From assembly GCF_016901135.1 (NCBI RefSeq), contig NZ_JAFEVL010000042.1, positions 186,001 through 250,000 of the forward strand: a stretch of 64,000 nucleotides of DNA. Direction: 5' to 3'. The position numbers were made by a program, and so were the translations under genes. The notes beneath the pieces are model-generated. The model was not told the origin of the DNA. It worked only from the letters and a program-made list of their open reading frames with translations, and did not search any database. The DNA comes from Martinezella lusitana (lineage in GTDB: Bacteria; Pseudomonadota; Alphaproteobacteria; Rhizobiales; Rhizobiaceae). Shown one piece after another: positions 19,334 through 27,563 of this stretch; position 1 is the stretch's first letter; the number at the start of each line of letters is the position of its first letter.

Positions 19334-20383
19334 ATGCAAGATACCAACGAGACCATTGAAGGTCCTGTACCATCGCACCATCTCCTCATTGCTGGCACCG
19401 GCCGGGCGGGTACAAGCTTTCTTGTACGGTACCTTTCCGCCTTGGGTCTGGACACGGGCTATAAGCCTGATGACAAATCGCAAGCTTGGGAAGCAAACGC
19501 CAATGCCGGCCTCGAGCATCTACTTCTTGTAGATCAGAGCGACAAGCTGCCATATGTGCTGAAATCGCCTTGGTCTGGCGAATACATCGACGAGATCCTG
19601 GCGAGCAACCGGTTTTCTTTCGATGCCATCATCATTCCGATGCGGGACCTGGTCGAGGCGGCTTCGAGCAGAAGCATCCTTGAGCACCGACACCTGCACC
19701 AGACCGTTGGTTGGATGGCGGACCGGCTCGATGCCACATGGGAGGTTTTCGCCTATACCCCCGGCGGGATCATCTACTCGTTGAATCCCCTCGACCAAGC
19801 GCGGCTGCTGGCGCTTGGTTTTCATCGGCTGGTGCATGGTGCTGCCAAGGCCTGCATCCCACTTGTATTCCCAGTCTTTCCGCGCATGGTTGAGGACTGG
19901 TCTTATCTTTACGAGACCCTAAAGCCCATACTTCCTGCCACGATCACCGCCGAAGCGGCAAAATCGGCTCATGATCAAGTCGCTTCCATGTCCTTGGTTC
20001 GGGTCGGATCCGAACTTGGCGGTTCCGGGCCGAACCAAGCTGCAGAGACTGCCGGCCAATCGATCCATCGCTATCCCACGACATCCGATATCGATCTCAT
20101 CGCCTTGCGCCGCGAGCTCACACGGGTGAGACAGGAAAGACAGGCCGCAGTGGATGATGTCGCGAGGCTTTCCAATGATGTTACGAGGCTCTCCGCGCAA
20201 TGCAACACCATCGAAGCTGAGGTGAAGCGCCTCGAAATGGAGTTGGAGACAGCCCAAAAATACGAAGAGGAAAACGCAATTATCCTTGGTCGGCTTGGCA
20301 ATCTGCTGAATAGCAAATCATGGAGATTGACGGCTCCTTTGAGGAAATTGGTTGATACCGTGCGCCCAAAACGCCGCATCTGA
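19334..20383 (+). CDS. P-loop (sulfotransferase-like) protein with C-terminal coiled coil
   Basis: This 349-residue protein has a P-loop GTGRAGTSFLVRYL (about 21-34), like the phosphosulfate-binding loop of sulfotransferase-type folds. IIIPMRDLVEAASSR resembles the second (3'-phosphate) site. From about 255 to 320 there is a heptad-rich coiled coil. The end, LLNSKSWRLTAPLRK, matches a short motif often seen after coiled coils in surface-polysaccharide glycosyltransferases and methyltransferases. No signal peptide is present. A role in sulfating or assembling an envelope glycan, together with the neighbouring acyltransferase, is an inference. Confidence 0.6.
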   Translation: MQDTNETIEGPVPSHHLLIAGTGRAGTSFLVRYLSALGLDTGYKPDDKSQAWEANANAGLEHLLLVDQSDKLPYVLKSPWSGEYIDEILASNRFSFDAIIIPMRDLVEAASSRSILEHRHLHQTVGWMADRLDATWEVFAYTPGGIIYSLNPLDQARLLALGFHRLVHGAAKACIPLVFPVFPRMVEDWSYLYETLKPILPATITAEAAKSAHDQVASMSLVRVGSELGGSGPNQAAETAGQSIHRYPTTSDIDLIALRRELTRVRQERQAAVDDVARLSNDVTRLSAQCNTIEAEVKRLEMELETAQKYEEENAIILGRLGNLLNSKSWRLTAPLRKLVDTVRPKRRI

Positions 20384-20539
20384 AATTCCGAGCCTGCGGC
20401 AGAGGTCGGCCACTTTCCTGCTCCTGAAGTGCACCCCGAATTTGGGCCAGCGGGAGCTGGAATTTTCCGGGGCTAAGGCTCATGTCGGCAGCGTTGCCGA
20501 CGAGCCGTTCACGAGCGAAATTGGCACCTTGTTGACGAA

Positions 20540-21367
20540 CTACCGGGTGGCCGGAGGTTGTGCATCCGTGACGTCATAGGTCCAGACCCGGAAAGACTTC
20601 AAGACGTGCGGACCGAAGGAAACTATAAGCGAAACGTCAGCTGCGTCCCGACCGCGGGCGACCACGATCCGGCCGATGCGCGGCACGTTATTGCGCGGAT
20701 CGAACGTCATCCATCGACCACCAAGAAAAACCTCGATCCAGGCGCTAAAATCCATGGGGTCGAGGATCGGCACGCCGATATCGCCCAAGTGGCCGTTGAT
20801 ATAGCGTGCCGGAATGTTCATGCAGCGGCAGAAGGCAATGGCCAGATGGGCGTAATCGCGGCAGACGCCGATACGCTCTTCATAGGCTTCCAGCGCCGTC
20901 CGTGTCGAGCGAGCGTTCTGATAGCCGAAGATGATGTGTTGGTGAACGAAATCGCATATCGCCTGCACCCTGCCCCATCCCGGCGCGACGTTGCCGAACC
21001 TGTCCCATGCGATCTGACTCAAACGGTCGGTCTCGCAATAACGGCTTCCCATCAGGTAGATGAGGCAATCGTCCGGCAGCTCACCGACCGCGGTCTCCTG
21101 CGCATCCCAAAAAGCAGGATCATGGGTACCGCTGTCTTCAAGGGTTCCGTCACCCCATATCTGCAGGTCACCCATCGGTGCGATGAAGCGGCGGCAGACA
21201 TTGCCGAACAAATCCAGGTAGGTGGTGGTTGCTATCTCAGGGCTTGTTACGACGACATCCGGCGATCGAACATCAGCCGAGCGCTCGGGACGCGGCGTCA
21301 GCATGGTCAGCATCGGTGTCGGTTGCGGGCAAGTCACGGTAATGTCGTAGCCATAGCGGATAAGCAT
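20540..21367 (-). CDS. Transglutaminase-like family protein lacking the catalytic His
   Basis: This 275-residue protein belongs to the bacterial transglutaminase-like (papain-fold) superfamily. The nucleophile block is GVCRDYAH (Cys about 169) and the Asp lies in RWMTFDPRNN (about 223). The middle motif reads PMDFSAWIEV, so Ser (about 208, codon AGC) occupies the place of the usual His. ATG 21367 is chosen because AGGGA precedes it; the upstream extension lacks family similarity. The second copy at 42140-43030 keeps the full triad. Activity is therefore doubtful, and a binding or scaffold role is possible. The adjoining stretch 21368-21754 holds nothing supported. Confidence 0.82.
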   Translation of the reverse strand: MLIRYGYDITVTCPQPTPMLTMLTPRPERSADVRSPDVVVTSPEIATTTYLDLFGNVCRRFIAPMGDLQIWGDGTLEDSGTHDPAFWDAQETAVGELPDDCLIYLMGSRYCETDRLSQIAWDRFGNVAPGWGRVQAICDFVHQHIIFGYQNARSTRTALEAYEERIGVCRDYAHLAIAFCRCMNIPARYINGHLGDIGVPILDPMDFSAWIEVFLGGRWMTFDPRNNVPRIGRIVVARGRDAADVSLIVSFGPHVLKSFRVWTYDVTDAQPPATR

Positions 21368-21754
21368 AAGGTTATATCCCTGACGCTCGCTATGGCGGAT
21401 TGAACGGGGCGTCGCCGTCAACCGTGGCGGAGTGTCCGCATGTCTAATCACCACATTAGAACACGGTGGTCGGAACGACAAACGCCAAATAGCTGAAAGG
21501 CGAAACGATGTCCGGCGGGTCGCAACGATGTGAGAAAGAACCTTTGTGGCCGCATTGCCCGCTAAAGTTAAGCACCACGATCAGATACACATCAAATGGT
21601 GGATCATTCTCCCACACAGCGTGCTCTGGTGGCACTCATGTCGCGAGCTGCTGCTCCTCAGTAAAACCTACAGCCCCGATCAGGTCATCAGCACTCTGGT
21701 GGAGATGGTACAGGCTCGGACTTTTGTTCCCGGTGAATCCTTCGCTGCGAAGGT

Positions 21755-22135
21755 TCAAGTCGCGTCGGGAAAATTCGACGTTATATCGACGCAGCTGATC
21801 GACACCGATGTCCCAGCGGAATTACCAATCGTGATGATTGTCGCGCCGAGTTGCTTCACAAGGGCCTGAACAATTGCAGTTCCGAGGCCACCGCCGCTCT
21901 TTGTCGCCGGCCCGAGATCTTTGCCGATGCCGTTATCCGAAACGGTGAGTAGTCAGTCCTCGCCAGCAACCTTGTAGCTCACATCGATCGCATCACCTTT
22001 CTTCGGAATCGGAAAAGCATACTTGAACGAGTTGATAACGAGCTCTGTAACGATCAAGCCGAGGCTCACGGCCTGGTCTGACCCGATCAGCCCCTTGTCG
22101 GCCATCACCGCTTTTTCGATCACGGTGTCCACTCT
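21755..22135 (-). pseudogene. C-terminal remnant of a HisKA_2/HWE-type histidine kinase
   Basis: The minus strand reads LGLIVTELVINSFKYAFP (the N box of the ATPase domain), then VSDNGIGK and KSGGGLGTAIVQAL (the G boxes), ending at a TGA at 21755-21757. A TGA at 21953-21955 interrupts the frame where the family has Trp (GED-stop-LLTV), and another stop lies at the 5' edge. No dimerisation domain or sensor is visible upstream. It is a decayed kinase fragment. Some of the 22136-22289 stretch may derive from the same gene, but this could not be confirmed. Confidence 0.7.
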
Positions 22136-22289
22136 TCAACTCGATTCGATCCATGATCGAGCCAGCCTCGCCGTAGCAGGTGGTTCGCCCAGCCATATCC
22201 TTCGTATGTTCTCGTATGGTCAGGCGACCCAATCACGAAACCTGATTGGGGCAGATCGCCTCGTAGCAGATCAATCCCGGATTCATTAT

Positions 22290-22304
22290 TGAACAATCGT
22301 TCCA
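22290..22304. promoter_or_regulatory. Putative TetR operator 1
   Basis: TGAACAATCGTTCCA lies 20 bases before the tetR ATG. Its core GAACAATCGTTC is one base from the perfect palindrome GAACGATCGTTC. A near-identical inverted copy precedes the adjacent oxidoreductase gene (22914-22928), which suggests that the regulator controls both genes and itself. Confidence 0.6.
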
Positions 22305-22323
22305 GAACGACTATATTGTGCTC

Positions 22324-22890
22324 ATGGCAAGACCGCGGGAATTCAACACGGACGCTGCGCTTGATGACGCGATCCACGTCTTCAGAGAGCATGGATTCGA
22401 GGGTAGCTCGGCCCAGATGCTCGTTGATGCGATGGGGATCGGAAGGCAAAGCCTTTACGCTGCATTCGGCGACAAGTGGCAGCTCTATTGCGCGGCGGTG
22501 CGTCGCTACGGGTTGGGCGAGTGTGCTGCGCATTTCGGTGCACTGCAAAGCGGTGCGCGCGGGATCGACGGGATCGTTGCGATGCTGCATCGCGTCGTCG
22601 AAACCGCGGATCAGCCGTGCCTTGGCGTCAGTTCGACCTATGAATTCGGTGCGTCCCGCCCTGACCTTGAAGAGATCCGCACGCTCCTGGGCAAAAGCCT
22701 GCGCGGAGCCATCGTAGCCCGCGTTCACGATGCGCAACGCGAAGGCGATATCGCCCCGAGCCTGGACGCGGAAGCAACCGCTGAATTTCTGATCGCCAAC
22801 ATTGCCGGCATCCGGGTCGCTGGACGCGGCGGCGGCGACCGCGCCGCGCTGGCCAGCCTAGCCGACATGGCGCTGAGGGCGCTGCGGTAG
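22324..22890 (+). CDS. TetR/AcrR family transcriptional regulator
   Basis: This 188-residue repressor has an N-terminal helix-turn-helix: ALDDAIHVFREHGFEGSSAQMLVDAMGIGRQSLYAAFGDKW spans about 12-52 and includes the family signature SLYAAFGDK. The C-terminal ligand domain carries a Cys in QPCLGVSS, common in the AcrR-like branch that controls oxidoreductases and efflux. ATG 22324 is used; a GTG two codons upstream is an alternative. It is followed by a strong terminator and then a quinone reductase on the same strand. Matching operators before both genes indicate autoregulation and control of the reductase. Confidence 0.88.
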   Translation: MARPREFNTDAALDDAIHVFREHGFEGSSAQMLVDAMGIGRQSLYAAFGDKWQLYCAAVRRYGLGECAAHFGALQSGARGIDGIVAMLHRVVETADQPCLGVSSTYEFGASRPDLEEIRTLLGKSLRGAIVARVHDAQREGDIAPSLDAEATAEFLIANIAGIRVAGRGGGDRAALASLADMALRALR

Positions 22891-22904
22891 CGCCCTTTTT
22901 TTTT
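22877..22904 (+). terminator. Intrinsic terminator of the tetR gene
   Basis: A perfect 7-bp stem (GGGCGCT / AGCGCCC) with a 5-base loop is followed by nine T residues. The hairpin overlaps the tetR stop codon (TAG 22888-22890), so the gene ends inside its own terminator. Confidence 0.85.
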
Positions 22905-22913
22905 AACTAATTA

Positions 22914-22928
22914 TGGAACGATCATTCA
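22914..22928. promoter_or_regulatory. Putative TetR operator 2
   Basis: TGGAACGATCATTCA has the core GAACGATCATTC, one base from the palindrome GAACGATCGTTC. It is the inverted counterpart of operator 1 with two differences. It lies between the tetR terminator and the ribosome site of the quinone reductase, 17 bases before its ATG, so bound repressor would block that gene. Confidence 0.6.
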
Positions 22929-22945
22929 AGAGAGGAGCACCATCA

Positions 22946-23914
22946 ATGAGAGCGGTTGTGATGAACGGGATAGGCGGCCAGGAGATGGTGGAATATGTCG
23001 AGCGTCCCGAACCGGTGGCAGGTCCGGGCGAGGCATTGGTCGAGATCGCCGTCGCGGGCGTCAACTTCATGGATATCGGTGTGCGACAGGGAATGGCCTG
23101 GACCAATATTCCCAACCCCAAGATTCTTGGCGTCGAAGGTGTCGGGCGGGTCCTGAAGGTGGGGGCTGACGTCGAGGGCATCGAGCCCGGCCAGCGTGTC
23201 GCCTGGGTCTATGCGCCCGGAAGCTATGCGGAACGGATTGCAATCCCTGCTGCATCGCTGGTGCCGGTTCCCGACGCGATCGACGATCGCGTGGCCGCAT
23301 CCGTGATGATGCAGGGTCTCACCGCCAGCCATTTCGCGACCGATTTTTATCCAACTCAGCCCGGTGACGTCGCCTTCGTCCACGCGGCCGCGGGTGGCGT
23401 CGGGCTGCTACTGACCCAGATCATCAAACTGCGGGGCGGCCATGTCATCGGACGCGTCTCGTCGGAGGAAAAGGTCGCGGCGGCCAGGGAGGCCGGTGCA
23501 GACCATGTCATCGTCGATACAAAAGGCCGGTTCGCAGAAGAGGCGTTGCGTCTGACCAAGGGCGAAGGAGTGCATGTCGTTTATGACGGCTCCGGGCCAA
23601 CGACCTTTCAGGGCTCGCTCGACATACTACGCCGATCGGGAACATTCTGCTGGTATGGTCCGGTGCTTGGAGGCCCTGGGCCGCTCGATATCATGAGCCT
23701 ACCTAAGAGCATCAAGATCGGCTATGCGACATTTTTCGACCATATCCATACGCCCGGTCTGCTGCGCGCTCGCGCGGCACAGCTATTCGACTGGATCGCC
23801 GAACGGAAGCTCAAGGTCCTGATCGGCGGCGAGTATCGGCTTGCCGATGCGGCGACGGCCCATGCCGACATGGAAAGCCGCAAGTCCACTGGCAAGCTGC
23901 TCCTGGTCCCATGA
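22946..23914 (+). CDS. NADPH:quinone oxidoreductase family protein (MDR, zinc-free)
   Basis: This 322-residue medium-chain dehydrogenase/reductase belongs to the quinone oxidoreductase (zeta-crystallin) group. GVNFMDIGVRQG is the family's substrate-side motif, and HAAAGGVGLLLTQIIKLRG (about 148-166) contains the AAGGVG nucleotide-binding loop. The zinc ligands of alcohol dehydrogenases are missing. It would reduce quinones or other electrophilic carbonyls with NADPH in the cytoplasm. ATG 22946 follows GAGAGGAG; an ATG at 22913 overlaps the operator and is rejected. Induction probably follows release of the adjacent TetR regulator by an electrophile (inference). Confidence 0.88.
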   Translation: MRAVVMNGIGGQEMVEYVERPEPVAGPGEALVEIAVAGVNFMDIGVRQGMAWTNIPNPKILGVEGVGRVLKVGADVEGIEPGQRVAWVYAPGSYAERIAIPAASLVPVPDAIDDRVAASVMMQGLTASHFATDFYPTQPGDVAFVHAAAGGVGLLLTQIIKLRGGHVIGRVSSEEKVAAAREAGADHVIVDTKGRFAEEALRLTKGEGVHVVYDGSGPTTFQGSLDILRRSGTFCWYGPVLGGPGPLDIMSLPKSIKIGYATFFDHIHTPGLLRARAAQLFDWIAERKLKVLIGGEYRLADAATAHADMESRKSTGKLLLVP

Positions 23915-23963
23915 CCGCCGGTGTCGCCGTCGTCTTCGGCGGCGGAAGGGGCCTCAAAGCACG

Positions 23964-24884
23964 CTAATCCACTGCCGTGGGTAAATAGTCGGCGGCGCTC
24001 ACCGGATGACGCATACGCGTGACGGCAAACTCGATAAAGGCACGCAATTTGGGCAGCGCCTGGCTGCGACTTGGGTGATAGAGCGAGAGGCCGGGCACAT
24101 CTTCGCCAAAAGCGTCGAGCGCGGTCTCAAGCGCCCCGGCATCCAGATAGGGCATCACGAGCGAACGCGGCAGTCGGAACAATCCAACACCGCGCAGTGC
24201 CGCCCTGATGCACAAATCAATATCGTTGATCACCAGGGGACCCGTGACCGCGATGGTGACGGGCCGCCCCTGAACGACAAATCGCCAGTGGTCCGCACCA
24301 CTCGCATCGGTCCGATAAAGGATGCAGCGGAAGTCGTGCAGATCTTCGGGGCGCACTGGCCGGCCTTGCGCCTTGAAGACACTCGGCGCCCCCACCACTA
24401 CAAACCGCTCGGCCGGCGTTAGACGAACGGAGACCATATCCATTTCGACGAAATCGCCGAGCCGTATGCCGGCGTCATACCCTTCCGCGACGATATCGAT
24501 CGGACGATCCTCGCCAGTGAGTTCGAGCTGGATCTGTGGGTGGGCAGCCAAGAAATCGGGCAACAGGCGGTTGATCAGCAACGGCAGGGCCGCTCGCGGC
24601 GCGTTGATGCGCAGCTTTCCTCGCACGTCATCGCCTAACCCGCCAGCGGCGTCGATGCCGGCGCTCAACATATCCGCCGCCGGCCGCGCGTGGGCAAGAA
24701 GCCGTTCGCCTGCCTCCGTGAGGTTTACCCTCCTGGTCGTCCGCACAAAAAGAGGTGAGCCGACCCGGGCCTCAAGGTTCCGAATTGCTTGGCTGACAGC
24801 GGAAGGCGTCACCCCGAGACGCGCCGCCGCAGCCCGAAACCCCCGCAGTTCGGCAACAGCCAGAAACATGACTACGCCGTCCAT
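23964..24884 (-). CDS. LysR family transcriptional regulator
   Basis: This 306-residue LysR-type regulator has an N-terminal winged helix (MDGVVMFLAVAELRG, then AAARLGVTPSAVSQAIRNLEARVG, about 18-41) and a periplasmic-binding-like effector domain (RGKLRINAPRAALPLLI onwards). It belongs to the branch that usually regulates neighbouring oxidoreductase genes. The start at 24884 fits the family N-terminus; an upstream start at 24950 would add 22 residues. It is divergent from the alcohol dehydrogenase at 25004, its likely target. Confidence 0.9.
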   Translation of the reverse strand: MDGVVMFLAVAELRGFRAAAARLGVTPSAVSQAIRNLEARVGSPLFVRTTRRVNLTEAGERLLAHARPAADMLSAGIDAAGGLGDDVRGKLRINAPRAALPLLINRLLPDFLAAHPQIQLELTGEDRPIDIVAEGYDAGIRLGDFVEMDMVSVRLTPAERFVVVGAPSVFKAQGRPVRPEDLHDFRCILYRTDASGADHWRFVVQGRPVTIAVTGPLVINDIDLCIRAALRGVGLFRLPRSLVMPYLDAGALETALDAFGEDVPGLSLYHPSRSQALPKLRAFIEFAVTRMRHPVSAADYLPTAVD

Positions 24885-24905
24885 ACGCGCTCGATCTATT
24901 GTGAA

Positions 24906-24948
24906 GTTTGATTGCACAGGCTGTACCAATATAGAGCGATTATCAAAC
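24906..24948. promoter_or_regulatory. Inverted repeat in the lysR/dehydrogenase intergenic region
   Basis: GTTTGAT (24906-24912) and ATCAAAC (24942-24948) form an inverted repeat 29 bases apart in the divergent promoter region. LysR tetramers often bind two spaced half sites here, but this spacing is only suggestive. Confidence 0.3.
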
Positions 24949-25003
24949 AATCATGCTCCCGGTAAAAAGAAATCACAAGGCATCAAGTCCAGGAGCAAGA
25001 TCC

Positions 25004-25999
25004 ATGCGTTCATTCCACATCAGCAGTTTTGGCGGACCCGACAACCTGATCATCAAAGAGAGCGAGATTCCGAAGGCCGGTCGAGGTGAAGTCCTGGTCC
25101 GCGTCAGGGCGTCGTCGCTCAATTTTCGCGATCTGCCCATTTTTGCCGGCCAGTATCAGCCGCCCGTTCAAATTGGCCGCGTGCCGTTGTCGGATGGCGC
25201 CGGCGAAATCGAGGCAGTCGGTGAAAGCGTCAAGCGCTTCCGGGTCGGCGACAAGGTTGTCAATTCCTTCCTTCCCAACTGGTTTGGCGGAACGTTGAAC
25301 ACTCCACCCGAGCAGTGGATCGTCGATCACGATGGCTGGCTGACGGAATACAAGGTGGTCAACGCGGAGATCCTTGTTCCCATGCCATCTCACATGAGCT
25401 TCGAGGAAGGCGCTACGCTTTCCTGCGCCGCAGTGACGGCATGGTCGGCACTTGCCGGTGTTCGCGCCGGCGATGTGGTGCTTACTCAGGGCACCGGTGG
25501 CGTGTCATTGTTCGCCGTGCAGCTGGCCGTTGCGCTTGGCGCCAGGGTGATTTCGACGACCTCCAGCCATGAGAAAACGCAGACGCTTCGCAGGCTCGGC
25601 GCGCACGACGTCATCGATTACAATGCGACGCCCGAGTGGGGTGACGCGGTCCGCGAACTCACCAACGGCCGCGGCGTCGATCGCGTTGTCGAGGTGGGCG
25701 GCCCCTTGACCCTGCCCCAGTCGATGAAGGCCTCTGCTGTTGGAGCGGAAATTTCCATCGTTGGCATCCTGGCAGGGTATGAAGGTGGCGTCGATTTCAT
25801 GACCATGTTCATGAGCCGGGTCGGCTTTCGCGCGGTGACAGTTGGAAACCGCCGGGATCTCGAGGACATGTGCCGGGCGATGGAACAACATGGCATCCGG
25901 CCGGTAATCGATAGCGTCTATGCATTCGATGACGCCAAGGCAGCCATCACGCACTACGGCGCGCGCAATATCGTAGGCAAGGTCGTCATTCAGCACTGA
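25004..25999 (+). CDS. NAD(P)-dependent alcohol dehydrogenase (MDR superfamily)
   Basis: This 331-residue MDR enzyme has the substrate-side motif SSLNFRDLPIFAGQY (about 36-50), then the cofactor fold with TQGTGGVSLFAVQLAVALGARVI (the GTGGVS loop at about 165-170). The catalytic zinc Cys is replaced by Asn-Phe-Arg, as in quinone-reductase-like members, so it is probably zinc-independent. ATG 25004 follows CAGGAG. It is divergent from the LysR regulator. The substrate is unknown; a short-chain aldehyde, ketone or quinone is likely. Confidence 0.85.
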   Translation: MRSFHISSFGGPDNLIIKESEIPKAGRGEVLVRVRASSLNFRDLPIFAGQYQPPVQIGRVPLSDGAGEIEAVGESVKRFRVGDKVVNSFLPNWFGGTLNTPPEQWIVDHDGWLTEYKVVNAEILVPMPSHMSFEEGATLSCAAVTAWSALAGVRAGDVVLTQGTGGVSLFAVQLAVALGARVISTTSSHEKTQTLRRLGAHDVIDYNATPEWGDAVRELTNGRGVDRVVEVGGPLTLPQSMKASAVGAEISIVGILAGYEGGVDFMTMFMSRVGFRAVTVGNRRDLEDMCRAMEQHGIRPVIDSVYAFDDAKAAITHYGARNIVGKVVIQH

Positions 26000-26082
26000 T
26001 CTTATGCCGGACTCAAAGTATCGCGGACGGAGCGTGAACAACCGCCTTGTCAGCCGCACGTGGTCAAATCGGAGAAGCGCGA

Positions 26083-26370
26083 ATGACCGCCTATGTCATC
26101 TATATCCGCGAGCAAACATACGACCAGGAGGAGCTGGATATTTACGTCAACTCTGTAGGACCAGTGCTCGAAAAGTTCCCAATGCAGTTCCTTGCCGCGA
26201 ATGGCAGACTGGAGGTGTTGGAAGGGCCAGCACCCGAGGCCGTGGCGATCGCCGAATTTCCAACCGTCGATGCAGCTTTAGCCTGGTATCGCAGCCCGGA
26301 CTATCAGGCTGTCGCGCAGCACCGCTTTAAGAGCGCGTCCTATCGAGGCTTTGTCGTCGAGGGTCTTTAA
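26083..26370 (+). CDS. DUF1330 domain-containing protein
   Basis: This 95-residue ferredoxin-like-fold protein of the DUF1330 (dimeric alpha-beta barrel) family shows TAYVIYIREQTYDQEELDIYV at the start and the family block AIAEFPTVDAALAWYRSPDYQ in the middle. ATG 26083 is preceded by GGAGAAG. The function of the family is not established. It follows the dehydrogenase by 83 bases and may share its transcript. The 118 bases that follow, up to the convergent Rrf2 gene, contain a 9-bp inverted repeat (CCTCATGGC / GCCATGAGG, 26405-26442). Confidence 0.8.
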   Translation: MTAYVIYIREQTYDQEELDIYVNSVGPVLEKFPMQFLAANGRLEVLEGPAPEAVAIAEFPTVDAALAWYRSPDYQAVAQHRFKSASYRGFVVEGL

Positions 26371-26488
26371 CGGCGAACTGTAGACGAAAAAACGGACGTT
26401 CTCCCCTCATGGCTGGGGTCTTCAGGGAGCTCGGCCATGAGGACGCCTCGCTTGGTCGGGGTGGAAACCCATGCCGCAGGCTGTCTTT

Positions 26489-26932
26489 TCAAACGCGCTC
26501 CGCGTCGAGGGTGCGAAGCTCCAAGAGTGCATCGGCCAGCGTCCGCCCACCCAACAGGTGCAACACCGATTCATCCACCTCGTCGGCCAAGTTCCCAAAG
26601 AACCGTTCGACATTGCAACTGACGAGGCACCGATGGGGGATATCGCTACGTCCGGTCCATAGCTTCTTGTCCCCCACAGTCGCCTTGTAGATTTCGCCGA
26701 GCGTGATCGCGGCGGCGTCGACGCTTAGGCTGACACCTCCGTCTCGTCCCATGGTCGAACGAACAAGATCCGCCTGCATCAGGGGCACCAACAATCGCCT
26801 CACGAATGTTGGATTGGAGTTGACCCCCTCTGCCAACTCAGCGGAACTCAACCGTTCGACGCCCTCGACCTGAGCCAGCGCCAGGCTCAGCATCATCTGC
26901 AAGGCGGTCGGGAAACGGACATCGATCATCAT
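26489..26932 (-). CDS. Rrf2 family transcriptional regulator
   Basis: This regulator of about 147 residues has an Rrf2 winged helix: RFPTALQMMLSLALAQ, then SSAELAEGVNSNPTFVRRLLVPLMQADLV and the wing RGRDGGVSL-type segment. Only two Cys are near the region where IscR and NsrR have three cluster ligands (HRCLVSC), so an Fe-S cluster is not certain. Two adjacent ATGs (26932 and 26929) follow AGGAG; a start at 26950 would have no ribosome site. It is divergent from the SnoaL-like gene, and direct repeats lie in the shared region. Confidence 0.85.
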   Translation of the reverse strand: MMIDVRFPTALQMMLSLALAQVEGVERLSSAELAEGVNSNPTFVRRLLVPLMQADLVRSTMGRDGGVSLSVDAAAITLGEIYKATVGDKKLWTGRSDIPHRCLVSCNVERFFGNLADEVDESVLHLLGGRTLADALLELRTLDAERV

Positions 26933-26950
26933 CTGCTCCTGTTTGGCCAA

Positions 26951-26994
26951 ATATGTATCTTTTACTATTGCAGATCAAGTTCGATATATGTATC
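26951..26994. promoter_or_regulatory. Direct repeats ATATGTATC, possible Rrf2 operator
   Basis: ATATGTATC occurs at 26951-26959 and again at 26986-26994, where it extends to the near-palindrome GATATATGTATC. The two are 35 bases apart in the 97-base region between the divergent Rrf2 and SnoaL-like genes. An operator role is inferred from position. Confidence 0.35.
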
Positions 26995-27029
26995 CATCAT
27001 CGTATCATATTTTCTCAAGGAGACCTTCC

Positions 27030-27503
27030 ATGTCTGATGAACGTGAAATTCAAGAGGTGATGGCGCGGTATGTCCGAGCAGCCGACTACCGAGACGGAGC
27101 GGCAATGAGCAAAATCTTCCTGCCCGAAGGCAAGACCGAGATTTTCTACAACAATGCAGGCACAGCTGAGCTTCTTGGCGAGTTGGTCGGAGCGAAAGCC
27201 ATTGGCGAAGCCGTTACCACGTTGATGAAGCCGCATCCGCCGCGGGGGTGGAGCCATCACACCACCCATGACCCTATCATCGAAGTGAAAGGTGACACGG
27301 CAACACTCGACGTCCATTTCGTGGTGTTCAACGTCGTCGGAGCAGAGAAGCCCGAAGGCGGTTGGCCGGCAGGGGCTTTTGGCGCGCAAGGAACCATCAC
27401 CCCGATAGAGAGTGGCTACTACCGGCCGATCCTGAAGAAAGTCGATGGACGTTGGATGATAGCAAACAACCGCATCTATCACGACATCCCTTACGCCTTC
27501 TAG
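27030..27503 (+). CDS. Nuclear transport factor 2 / SnoaL-like protein
   Basis: This 157-residue protein has a SnoaL/DUF4440-type cone fold. It shows REIQEVMARYVRAADYRDGAAMSKIFLPEG at the start, a central SHHTTHDPIIEVKGDTATLDVHF, and VDGRWMIANNRIYHD at the end. ATG 27030 follows AAGGAG. Members include small isomerases, cyclases and hydrolases, but no specific catalytic set is recognisable here. It heads a short run of genes (27030-28545) divergent from the Rrf2 regulator. Confidence 0.8.
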   Translation: MSDEREIQEVMARYVRAADYRDGAAMSKIFLPEGKTEIFYNNAGTAELLGELVGAKAIGEAVTTLMKPHPPRGWSHHTTHDPIIEVKGDTATLDVHFVVFNVVGAEKPEGGWPAGAFGAQGTITPIESGYYRPILKKVDGRWMIANNRIYHDIPYAF

Positions 27504-27563
27504 GCGAAGCAAAATGACGCCGCGGTCCGCATTGGCGCAAACAGATCCAGAACTGGAGAAACC

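Noticed and set aside
22120..22737. 205-codon minus-strand frame over the tetR gene
   Set aside because: It is antisense to a clear TetR regulator and does not join in frame with the kinase relic.
26405..26442. 9-bp inverted repeat between DUF1330 and Rrf2 genes as a terminator
   Set aside because: The loop is about 20 bases and no T tract follows on either strand, so it is only noted.
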